DNA from: Linnemannia schmuckeri
Taxonomy: Eukaryota; Mortierellomycota; Mortierellomycetes; Mortierellales; Mortierellaceae
Assembly (NCBI GenBank): GCA_029449235.1
Contig: JANATG010000005.1
Span: 248,001 to 312,000 of the forward strand
Direction: 5' to 3'
DNA length: 64,000 nt
The notes under the pieces were generated by a model. The model ran no database searches. It worked only from the letters and a program-made list of their open reading frames with translations, and was not told the DNA's origin. The stretch's first letter is position 1. Every line of letters starts with the position of its first letter. A program made the position numbers and the translations under genes. Below are positions 35,682 to 46,379 of the stretch, in pieces.

Positions 35682-38600
35682 TTACATAACTACATCATCA
35701 TTACGCTCCGTCGTCGTCGGTGTCTCTAGTTGTCCTCCCTGTTCTTGAAGTCGGTGTGGTTCATTCTCCGACGACGGCGACAACAACGACGACATCACCC
35801 CTGACTCAGGAGGCGGGGGCAGCGCAGGAAGCTGTTTAGTTGACATTGCTGCCTCCCCTGAATGATGTTGTTCTTGTCCTTGTAGTAGTTGGTGTTGTTT
35901 CTCCGTCGAGCTTGATAGTATTGGTTGCTGTAATGATTGTTGCTTGAGTTGGTGGTTGCGATTCTGGGATTGTGCCAAATTGTTACCAGTCGTCATCGCC
36001 ATCGTTGGCGGTACTACTCCTCTCCCTTCCTCCTGAACACTCCTTCCACCCAATACACTTTGACTCTGCTCCTGTTGTTGTAATGAGGACACTACAACGA
36101 CCTCCTTCTCACTACTTCCTCCTCCCTCCATGTCCTCATCAATATCCATGGCCACCACTTCTGACAACGAGGACGATGACTCTGTGTGGTGACGATAGTG
36201 ACCACCAATCATCATAGAGTCCAAGACATGGGTCGCGACCTCCACTGGTCCATCGCCATCATCTCCTCCATTTGGAGTCAGGAGGTCATGACGGAGCTGC
36301 TGCTGATGCGATGCGAGCTCGCCTATCTGGAGGACTGAACTCTCGGGGTCCAGAGCCATCGCAGCGGTTATCTGCGAACCCCCTTCGCCGCCGTCGTCCA
36401 TTCCGTCTCGAGGCGGAGACTGCGCCTTCTTCTTGACATCTTCGTCAGCACGACTACTATTAACGGACACTCCTGCAGGAGCGGCTGTGGTGTTCGATCG
36501 AAGCGCCGTCAGGCCCATATTACGGCTCCCACGGCGCCGCGCGTCGGCAAGGACAGATGCTGGCGCGGTTGCCCAAGGGCTCAACGCATAATGGTTCACA
36601 TCTTCGTCTTCATCCTCGTCCTCTTCATTGTCCTCGTCATCCTCCACTTCTTCGTCTTCTTCATCAGAGGGGATATTGTCGGACATGGTCGATCCGCTGT
36701 GCAGATGACCCCTTAATACTGTCGCTGATGAGGAAGAGGGTCCAGAGGACGAAGGGCGTGGAAGAGGAGGAGGAGGTTGGGAGTGCTGTGCACGCGCGCT
36801 GTCGTCGTGGCGGTACAGTTGATAACGATCCATATACTGGTGTTCGTGATGCTGTTGGCGCAGACTAGGCGTACTCGGCATCTTCCTGGCGCGCGCCATC
36901 ATCGACCTCTCTCCGACCACCGCTGCAGAAGAGGGAGTAAACTCACCATCTGGCGAAGTAGGTCGAGACCGCCGCGCCATTGCGGAAGCAGGTCGCAAGA
37001 TAGTGTGCGGAGATGGCGATGCCGTCGACACACGAGTTCGGTGGTGGTCGACCAACCCATCTCCGCTTGGGCCATCCTCGGAGGTCGGAGTATCCTTCTC
37101 GTGTACCAGCGTCGTTGTCGTTGTCGTGGTATGACTCTGAGGCGAAGAAAAGGATGGAGACCGGTATGCACCAAAGTAGGATGCCGTCGTCGTGCGGCTC
37201 GGCGTTGTAGCCTCGTCTTCATCTTCTGAAGCGCCATCTTCGCCGCGAGTGGCAGTAATAGCGGTGGGTCGCGACGGTGTTATCCCATTAGTGATGTCTT
37301 CTCTAGCGATACCTGCGAGTGAGGACGAGAGAGGCGTCGAAGCCATTCGCTTCAATGTACCACCTCCGGTGCCACCAGTCAACGGTTGAGGATGAATATC
37401 CCTAAATTCTGGCAGGTCCGGCAACTCGTCCATCGTCAACCGTTCGCTCGCCTATTTTTCAAATAATGTACAAAAAAAAGCAATGAATACCGTGAACAAA
37501 CTATAAAAGAAAAAAAATGAAACAAAACAAGTCAATACTTACAACAAGTCCAGCCCAGTCGAGGTACATCTTCATCGTCAGTTCCAGATGCCGGTCCCCC
37601 GTGATTTCCACACATCCCCAAGGATGGTCCTTGCACTGTAGTCCATATTTAGCCTGCAACTGTGATGCGCATTGGACCACATCCGAGAACTGCACTGTCG
37701 TCTTTCCTGCCGTTTTGATTGGCTGTGTAGTCGCTGCACTCGGTGTTGGTGTTGCGGCTCCGTCTGACGCTCGAAGAGAAGGCGGCGCACCAGCTGCCTC
37801 GGTATCGGCGCTGGCTATGCTGCTGCCACCGCTCGGATGACGAAACCTCCGAGAGTCTGAAGATCCCGTCAGCGAGGAGGAGTGCTGGCGCTGGTGGTGG
37901 CTGTGGACAGGGTGATGATGCGAGGAAGGAGAGGTAGACCCCCTAAGTTCAGGAGAAGGTGACCGAAGCTGATGCTGCTGCGGGTGGTGCTGGCTGCTGT
38001 TGCTGCTTTGGTGGTGATGATGAACGTTTTGATGTGACCGATGGCTTTGCAAGTTGTGTTGTCGGTTTGCGGCACCACTGAGTCCAGAAGACGACACGCG
38101 GTGGTGAAGCGTTCTTTGGGGCTGTGCGGCATTACCAACAGAAGTTGTGGAAGGGTGGGTTGTCGAACCTTGGGTGTGCCCCCCGTCAATCGTGAACGGT
38201 CCTGGGACGTGTTTGACCTATTAATGAAGATCAAATGCACGGGGATAAAGATTAGAAAAATATATGTACATTGTATTAAAAAAGCAAAAGAAGGAGGGCT
38301 ATGCAAGTTAGCCCTCAAAACGTACCGCAGATGCGCGAGCTTGATTGAGAAGAGTTCCCGTCGAAGCGCGACGCTTCAAGGGCTGGTACCGGTTCGAGTC
38401 TTCCATGTCATCCGAATCATCTGGATCGTGATGATGACCACGATGGTTCTGATAGTGTCCATTTCCGCGTCGCATGTATAGATCATCACCGTCATCATCC
38501 TTGAAATCATCATCCTGCAGGTCGTCCTCGTCATGGTCGTCTCCTTCCATGCTCATCGACGAAGGCATGCGGCCTAAAAGCAAACGGACGAAAATTAAAG

Positions 38601-40219
38601 CGGGAAAAAATTAGTTTCCGTTAGCGCATTGTACACACTAAAAACCGAGTAATCAGGGAAGGAAAATACGTACGCTTTTTAAAGGCAAAGTCGTCTCGCT
38701 TGCGCTTGGACAAGGCGCTACTGACGTGAGCACCACCAACCATGGGTTCCGATCGAAGCGCATGACTCAATGGCTGTTGCTGCTGCTGCTGAAGTCCGGT
38801 AGAGTTAGTGCGATTTTGATGTACTCCAGTAAAGACTCCGACAAGGTCTTGAGTACTCGGGGTCCTTGTATGCAGACCCGAGACCCCTGACGAAGATGAC
38901 GAGTTCGGCAACTGGGCTGACGCAGAATGGTAGTACGGTTTGGGGGGCGGAGGCTGCTGGATCCTCTGTGAGTGGTGATGAGCCTGCTGTTGCTGCAGGT
39001 ACTGCTGGTGGCTTTGGTGCTGCTGTTTCAATCCCACATTGACAAACGCCTGACCATGCTGTTGCTGTTGCTGTTGCTGAGCTTGAGGGTGAGATGGTGG
39101 CGGTTGAGAGATGGACAAGTTGGCAATCCGAGTGGTATCAATCGAAGATGACGAATAATGATGCCCACCAGCCCTACCACTCCCAACCCCGGTACCAAGA
39201 GGATATATTCCACCACTGGCCTGACGCTGTCGGCTAGATCCGTATCCATAATGCTCATCGTCTCCACCACCACCATTATTTTCAGCCATCATCACTGGAT
39301 GCAACGTCAACTCCTTCAGCAGGCCAACAACCTGCTCATCATAGCGAACATCATCCCAAGGGAAGCCCAGGTTCTCTTGATGCTTCTTGAGCCCGTTGAC
39401 ATACCAATGGAGGTTACTCGACTTGATCCGCTTGGACTGGTGGTGCAGATACTTGAGTATGGCGTCCTTCGAGATCGGGTACAGAGATCCGTCCGGGTTC
39501 AAGAGCTGTAGCTCCTCGGCAATCTTGGAGTACGTCCTCCAGGCTGTCGCGTAGGGGTCCTTCTTCTTTGGCGGCGCTATCGCCCCACCGCCACCTACAG
39601 TGCTCATCGACGATGTTCCTACCAAACCACCACCACCAAATCCCGAAGTTCCTGAAACATTAGAGGATCCACCACCATATCGGCCCGATTGTGCCATCAT
39701 TGCAATATTCCCTGCCGAGACACTATGATGCAGACGAGGCTGATGATGGTTGGGAGGGATGGGCGGTCGTTGTTGTTGCTGCTGCTGTTGCTGGATGTTG
39801 AACGACGAAGAAGGAGCATGCGAGTACTGCGGCGAATGTTGTTGAGACGATGAATGGTTGAGCTGCGACAAGGACGACGTCGAAACCGAGCGAGGTGCAA
39901 AACTACCTCCGGGAGCGTCTGAGGATGAGATGGACGACGAGGACGCAGAAGAAGGCATCATGGGTGGATGTCCTGAAGTGTCCATGTGCTGTTGTTGCTG
40001 GTGGGCAATGTGTTGGTTGTGGTGGTTATGGCCACCCATGTGAGAATGCATATGGCGTGACAAAGATTGTTGTTGTTGCTGTGATTGAGACGAAGGTGTT
40101 CCTCCGAAATGCACATTACGATGCTGCTGCTGTTGTTGTTGTTGTTGCTGGAGGTTTGGATGGTGTCCCGGTCCTTGTCCTGGATCCACCGCCATCCCGG
40201 TACCAACGTTGCTTGCCAT
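35682..40219 (-). CDS. large Q/S/H-rich probable transcription regulator with a SAM-like DNA-binding segment
   Basis: Four exons (38674-40219, 38326-38573, 37543-38217, 35682-37451) give 1412 aa. Residues about 218-309 are the main ordered segment (DPYATAWRTYSKIAEELQLL, SKDAILKYLHHQSKRIKSSN, HWYVNGLKKHQENLG). The pattern resembles the SAM-like core-binding domain of tyrosine recombinases as found in Crypton-derived fungal regulators; that is inference. A nuclear-localisation-like KRKRDDFAFKKRR spans exons 1 and 2, followed by a long acidic D/E block. A second ordered block at about 777-835 (YGLQCKDHPWGCVEITGDRH, LELTMKMYLDWAGLV) spans the exon 3/4 junction. The rest is poly-Q, poly-H and serine-rich. 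I cannot name an orthologue. The start at 40219 is followed directly by family-like low-complexity sequence. Confidence 0.75.
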
Positions 40220-42049
40220 CCTGTTTTACCACTAACTGATGCCAAGTTTCCTGCTGCTGCTTAGTGTCGACTAGAAATAATCTCGTGTGACTGGATGAGC
40301 CGGAAAAACCACAGACCAATTGGTGCGTGCCCGGCGAAAAAGGTTGCTGTTACTCCTTATGTCGTCGTCAAAAGTTGGTTGAATTAAAAAAGAAAGTTGC
40401 TGTTGTGTGACGACGGCAGAAAATAAAAGAGCGGCCGTGCCTTATTCCTGAAGGTGTGAATAGGTATTGGGCTGAGCAGGGCTGTCGAGACTAGGGACTG
40501 ATGAATAGCAACAAAAAAAAAAAGAAAAGATAAGATATTGAAGACTAGGTAAGTGGAGAGGTTATCAGATATCACTAAAGGAAAAGTGAAGATGGGGTAT
40601 GCGAAAACTGTGCTGAGAATTCGAAGAAAGGAAAAAGGCAGACGACAAATGATCCTGATCGTTATTAGAAACAGCTGTGTGGACAAGTGGCTTGAGCTTA
40701 TCCAAAAGGATTGACAAAAAAGGTCCATAGCACACACTTCGCACACATGCTAATTGATAAAGTCTCGTTTGGTCAGTTTTTTTCCTTCGCCTACCACCCC
40801 TCAATCTATTCCTACGTGCCAATTGAGCAAAATGCTACTCACAAAATTACTAACAACGTCGACACTCGAATACAAAGCAAAAGAGTGAAAGGCGCGAGAA
40901 TGGAGACGTAGTCGGAAGAGAGAGAAAAAGAATAAGGAGTGAAAAATGGAGTGTGAAAGGGATGGGGATAATAAAATGTTGAGAAAAGGCAATGTCCAGG
41001 AGATATCTTCCCCCCTTATTTTTGTGCGTTGTTCTTTTGCAAATGGTTATTGTCGAGAAAGGGAAGATATAGTAGACCAAGCAAGTTTCGGTAGATCTAT
41101 TTCTTTCCACTTACTCATTCATTGGCTCAGTAAGCTCCCTCTTTTTTTTTCTTGATGGAAGGGGGTTATTATTGAGTGAGAAAAGGAAAAGAGGGGAGAG
41201 AAAGAAAAGACAAAAAAAGAAGAGGGGCGAACGAAAAAGCGAGAAATAGATAGAGAGGGGTGGTATGAGGGGTGAAGGAAGAATATTTGTGCTTGCACAT
41301 GTATGGCAGACGATTGTTGAGTAAAAAGTAGAAGTAGGGACGTATGTGTGTGTGAGAGAGAGGGGTAAAGCAAAAAAAAGTTCGAGAGATTAGGAGAAGC
41401 GGAAGAGAAAGGGGCCAGCTACAATTGAATAGAGATTAGGATTGGCCATGGTCACTAATACACACATACAATTTAAACAGGGATAAATAATACTAGGTAC
41501 TTCCTCATCATAGTTCTATATCCCCTAAAGCATTGGCCATGTTGCTTGTAATTAGAGCGGGAGAGGTTGGGTTTGAGCAGGATAATACAACAGTGGAGGG
41601 GAAGCATATCGCAGTATTCATATTGACCCCCTGTGTGGTCTTTGCTCTTGCATTTATGTCAATTGACAGCGACGGCGGTACATCCATGCAGTCATAATGT
41701 TTTTTCTTTCATGGGCGGGATAATTTTGGTTGTAGGAAAGGTGTTGTATTTCGATTGTAGAGCATTAAAGAAGGATCGAAGGAGGAAAAAAAGGAAAGGA
41801 AAAAAAAAGGCAAGGAGTGCTAAAGGGGTGAAGGGGAAGAGAAGAAGAAAGGCACGAGAAAAGGAAGGGGTGGGCAAGCATAAAAAAACTACCGCGAGGG
41901 AAAGAGTAACGCCTACTATCAACAAAAAAAAAAAAAAAAAAAAAAAAAAAAGCAATAGGTACAGTACATACGTACCCCTCTGGCTCTAGCGAGTAAATAT
42001 AAACGACGAAACAGGGGGTGTGTTGGGGAAGTCGATGGGAAGAATTGCA

Positions 42050-42080
<31 letters not shown>

Positions 42081-43195
42081 ATGAGACGTAATTCATTGCC
42101 GTTCGCCATCGCATGCGTGTGTCTCTAAACAATCTCACTTTCTCCATCAGGACTCGACCCATCCAAGCTCGGTCTTCACTGTAATAAAACAATGCTCATC
42201 AGCATCCCTCATTTTTCTTTCAACATGCATGCCATTTGCGTTCGAAATCACTCGCTCATACCATCACCGTTTTGCCACCATTTTTTTTGTGTCCCTTTGT
42301 GAGTCCGACGCGTCTGTCGAGAAACGCGTTTTTTTCCCTTTCGACGAAGCACCGATCACGAGCCAATAAACACGCGTCAAAAGATGCGATCAGTGGTCTT
42401 GGTCTCTCAAACAAAAAAAAATGTGCGCCAACAAAAAATACTTTGTTGCCTCACCTTTTCCGCTTGTAGAAATCGCTCGTCCTGTGAGAAAAAGGTGAAA
42501 ATAGGTAGTGGTAAAGAGGGGGATAAATGCCTCGGAAACAAGGAAGTAGAGTGGACAAGGAAAAAAAAGGAAAGAAAGAAACAAAAAAAGAAAGTTGTCT
42601 ACAACAAGGGGGCGCAAATATAGATGGGCTTTGGGTGTGTAATACAAAGAAAACACATGAAAATTTCAGACGCAGGGCAATAAACGAGGACTCGTACAAG
42701 AAAACAGTAGATGGAATAAGATGCTCGAGAATAGATGAAAGAAAGAGTCGTAAAAAAGAAAATGGAAGAAGGGAAGGAGAGGAAAGGAAAAGGAGCTTTA
42801 ACTTATCAAAGGAATAGAAGGAAGGGGAATTTGCGCACTGTGCACTAGAAAAAAAGATCCCTTTTGTGGTTTGCACGGGGAAAGTTGGGGGGAAGGAATA
42901 AAGGAATACTTGGGGGGTAGATGTTGTCAATATGCATACAGAAGCAATAAACGAAACGGAATAGGCGGGGTAAGAGTCACCGCGAGGTCGGTGCGGGTTC
43001 TTAATTCGTACAAGACAACGACGATATAGGCATAGGCCAATGGTAAATTCATTGAAAAAATTATCACAAATCCGTTTTTTTGAGGACAAAATACTTCTTT
43101 TCGAAAGAGCGGGAGGGGGTAGGTAAGGTAATGGCTGTGTGTGGTAGTAGGTTATCTTCGTCTGTTTCTTCACGTTGTTTAGCAGGTAATCCTCC
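40220..43195 (-). promoter_or_regulatory. 3-kb upstream region of the Q-rich regulator and SERBP1-like 3' flank
   Basis: The minus strand is pyrimidine-rich over much of this stretch, mirroring the region upstream of the Ran1-like kinase. Open frames, including 42451-43416 on the minus strand which overlaps the end of the next gene, are compositionally biased and not conserved. It contains A26 near 41926-41951 and (TG)14 at 42050-42077. No gene was recognised. The right end should hold the 3' UTR of the Stm1/SERBP1-like gene. Confidence 0.45.
42050..42077. repeat. (TG)14 microsatellite
   Basis: A pure TG dinucleotide run of 28 bases in intergenic DNA, of the kind able to form Z-DNA. Confidence 0.95.
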
Positions 43196-45444
43196 TTACT
43201 GGGATCCAAGGCTGGGGAAGAGCTCGGTGTCATCAACGTTGACAGAGGCACCACCGCTACGACGGGGTCCAGACGGGGGGTGGTTGCTGTTGCCGCCACG
43301 ACCGCCACGAGCTCCACCACGCCCACCACGACCGCCACGGTCACCGCCCCCACGGCCTCCACGGAAGGCGCCACGGGGGGCGGGGTCACGAGCTGGCTCG
43401 GTGAAGCGCAAGTCAATGTCCGTGATCAAAACCTTGCCCTCCTTCTTGCCCTTGCGAGACTTTGCGACAGAGTCCTTGCCCATCTTGATAAAGTCAGTGG
43501 CCTCTTCCACCTCGAGGACCTTGGCATCCTTCCACTTGGAATCGTCGGCACCAGCATTGGCAGCGCGAGTCTCAGGGAGGGAGAGCTTGAGGGACTTGGC
43601 GGCCTTCTCCTGGAGGTAATCATCCAAGGTCTTGACAGCGACCTCGGGCTCGGCGGGCTCGGGAGAGGGAGCAGCAGACTCCCTGGCGATCCTATATGAC
43701 GAGGGACAAAAATGAAAATTGGTTGTGTTTGATGAATATGCTTTTCTGATCGCGTCTCCTTTTGGTTTGACAGTTGTAGGTTTGTTCCTCCAAACAGACA
43801 CCGATAGCCGAAGGTAGTACTCCAAGCATTCATTTCGTTCATGTACTCCTTTCAAGAAAGGTCGATTGTAGAAGGCTCGTGCTCCATGATCTCCTTGGCG
43901 AGTGTCTGTGTAGGGTTGTCACTTACTCTTGAGCGTCCTTCTCGCCCTCAAGAGGAGCAGTGGTGGCATCGCCCAAACGGTTGTGCTCCTTCTTTTCGCT
44001 GTCGACAATGCCGGTGCCGGAGTGGCGGTCAAAACCGCCGTGACGGGCACCACCGCGTCCACCGCGAGCACCACGAGCGCCACGAGTACCATGGGAGCGA
44101 GGAGTCGGCTCTCCCTCGCCGCGAGGGGCACGATCGAAGCGAGGTCCGCGAGGCGCTAATTGATATTTTAACAAGATGTTGTTAGTGTCCCTTGATCGAA
44201 AATTGTGTAGTGCGAGGTTGGACAAATGGTTTCCCTTGCTTGCTTTGATGCTTCTTGCGGTGTCCAATTGAGCCATTCTCATCTATGTGAAAGAGTTTCC
44301 TGAGTATTGATTGTCCTGTCGTCCTCGTCTGGTCAAAGCTCAATATGCTCTTGCCCCTAATCTGTCGCGTGTCTCGTGCTTTGGTTTCTAGCCCCTCATT
44401 TTGTTGCTTTTCTTCCTTTCTCTGCCAGTATGTCCAGTCATTCCAAGCGCTATCAACTGGCCATTCTTTGCAGGGCCCTTCCAAAAAAGAAGACTCCAAG
44501 CAAGGTTAAGAAAAACTCAATGGCCTGCCCTACATGGCTCAATTGATAAAAACGCAGTCGCTCGTTCGTTCCAGGTGTGTGTCGGTCTGCTGGTCTTGGT
44601 TTGACTGGTTAGTTGGACTGAGCGTGAGTTTGATGAAAAAACGTAAAAAAAAAAAGGCAAAACTACTTTTGATGTATGCTGGAGGAGGATTATTGTCGAT
44701 TTGCATGAATATAATGCGAAGCAAATCTCACTCGCTCTGACTGTCCGGATTGCTTGGTGTGTCTGCCCCAGTTTCTCCCCTCCTCAAGCCGCAAGTACCA
44801 ACGCGAGTTCCGATCCGCTCTCACTCTCTCTAACACAAACTTCCTCAGTCTTCCTCCACACTTTTTCTCAAGCTTCAGTCACTGCCCTCTCTCCCGTGGG
44901 AACAGAAGAAAGGAAAGAACAAATAAACCACAAAGGTAGTATCGGTGTATCCCATTAGTCCTCCGCCCGCGAAACATACACATTTGGAGCAAGTAAGCGA
45001 ACGAAAGAGCAGTACTAACAGCCAGTATGTCGTTCGTTGTTCCAAAGTTGACCGGAGAACCAGTTATTTCTCACGCCAAAATTAAAAACTGTGTTGACTT
45101 TGTCCTGGAGTGGGGTATGAGGTTGTGGAGTAGGCAAGGGTTGATTCCGGTCAGGTTGCAGGTGTTTGTCATCGTGGTGTGGAGGAAAGCTGCTCATGTA
45201 TACAAAAGGAGAGGGAGTATGTGTTTTTGCTGATGGGGTCTATTCGGATCATTTTTTTTTTTTTCTTTCCCGCGCGACTCAGTTTTGGGATTAGTCATTG
45301 TTGCAAGGGGACAGGGAGCGTGTGTGAGAGAAGGTTGACAGAGTGAGGCGAATGAGAGGATGCTTGTGTGTGTATGTGCACGAACGAACTTGTTGTGTGT
45401 TTGTGAGTGTTGAGTGTACAGGAGAATAGTGCAGCGTTGGTCGC

Positions 45445-45475
<31 letters not shown>

Positions 45476-45834
45476 TGCGTGTGCAATTAAACCGTATCGT
45501 GTGCGCGTTTTTCTTTGTATGTGTTTGTTCTCTTTGTCCTGTTCTTCCTTGTGAGTGCGTATGTCTTGCGTGTAAGTAGCATGTGTGCTATATTACCTTC
45601 GTTGACGTTGGTGTCGGGTCTGGGTCTGTTTTGACGAGCACCACCAGCACCACCTTCCTTGCGGGGACCTCTGTTATCTCCACCAGCACCACCAGTCGAC
45701 CGGCCACCGGCGGCGGCGGCGGGAGTGGCCTTTGCGGCAGGCTTGGAAGGAGCAGCCTTTGCGACGGCAGGGACTTTGATCTCCTGGTCCTGCGCGTCGT
45801 CGTTGAGGAGGTCAAACATGTTTGTTGAAGCCAT
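43196..45834 (-). CDS. Stm1/HABP4/SERBP1-family ribosome- and mRNA-binding protein
   Basis: Three exons (45597-45834, 43927-44155, 43196-43691) give 320 aa. The N-terminus MASTNMFDLLNDD is the usual Stm1-like start. The middle holds the family core, RGG-rich sequence then GGFDRHSGTGIVDSEKKEHN. A further helical block (VKTLDDYLQEKAAKSLKLSL) and an RGG-rich tail (GGRGGGDRGGRGGRGG) ending in DDTELFPSLG follow. Family members bind 80S ribosomes and occupy the mRNA channel in resting cells with eEF2; RGG arginines are typical methylation sites. Codon use is C-rich, suggesting high expression. Intron 1 is 1441 bases and carries a T28 run, far larger than its neighbours. Two T runs of 27 and 32 on the coding strand lie 47-112 bases upstream of the ATG. 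Confidence 0.92.
45445..45472. repeat. T28 run in intron 1 of the SERBP1-like gene
   Basis: An uninterrupted T run on the plus strand, thus A on the coding strand, near the 5' end of the 1441-base intron. Confidence 0.85.
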
Positions 45835-45881
45835 TGTGTGTTTGCTTGTTGTTGAGGAGAGCAAAGGGAACTGAGGAATGA

Positions 45882-45913
<32 letters not shown>

Positions 45914-45914
45914 G

Positions 45915-45948
<34 letters not shown>

Positions 45949-46379
45949 ATTCACCATGACTCTCTCCCCCCGTTCTCTTTCATTCTTTCTCACCCATGCG
46001 TATTGTTTTTTACACCCTTCATAATTGCACATTCATTCATTTATAGAGGGGATCATGTTTCTGTGCTACTTGGACATCACCCATTACCGCCACACACGGG
46101 CAGCATTCACGAGCACGATCGTATGAACAAATATCCATCGCTCGTGAACAGCGATTGCAGCCATCGATTGACAAATAGCGCGTAAAAAGCTTATCTGCCG
46201 GCTACTTTTCTACCATCATAAAGGTGCTCCTACCTGGACACCCCACAATTACATGGTCCTGACGCGTTATTTTCTGATAGATGGATAGCCTTTCCTGGAT
46301 GGGTCTGGTTCAGGCAAATGGATATATTAAGGGTGCCTTAAGATTTCTCGTAGGGCGAAAGGGGGGGAGGAATAGGGGT
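45835..46379 (-). promoter_or_regulatory. promoter and leader of the SERBP1-like gene
   Basis: 545 bases between the amidase stop and the SERBP1-like start. Next to the start are two long T tracts on the coding strand (45881-45907 and 45915-45946 as A on the plus strand), which fit a nucleosome-depleted promoter or a T-rich leader. The distal part shows no gene. Confidence 0.5.
45881..45946. repeat. paired A27 and A32 tracts
   Basis: Twenty-seven A at 45881-45907, a seven-base gagaaag spacer, then thirty-two A at 45915-45946. This is the longest A/T tract in the window. Confidence 0.92.

Noticed and set aside
42451..43416. 321-aa minus-strand open frame
   Set aside because: It overlaps the true last exon of the SERBP1-like gene in another frame; the rest is C/T-derived low complexity.
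43280..43699. 139-aa frame antisense to the SERBP1-like gene
   Set aside because: A shadow of RGG-rich coding sequence; V/T/A-rich with no independent support.
44535..44574. tRNA-like A-box (TGGCTCAATTG) and B-box-like (GTTCGTTCC) sequences
   Set aside because: The boxes are too close for an anticodon arm, and neither the acceptor nor the T stem can pair.
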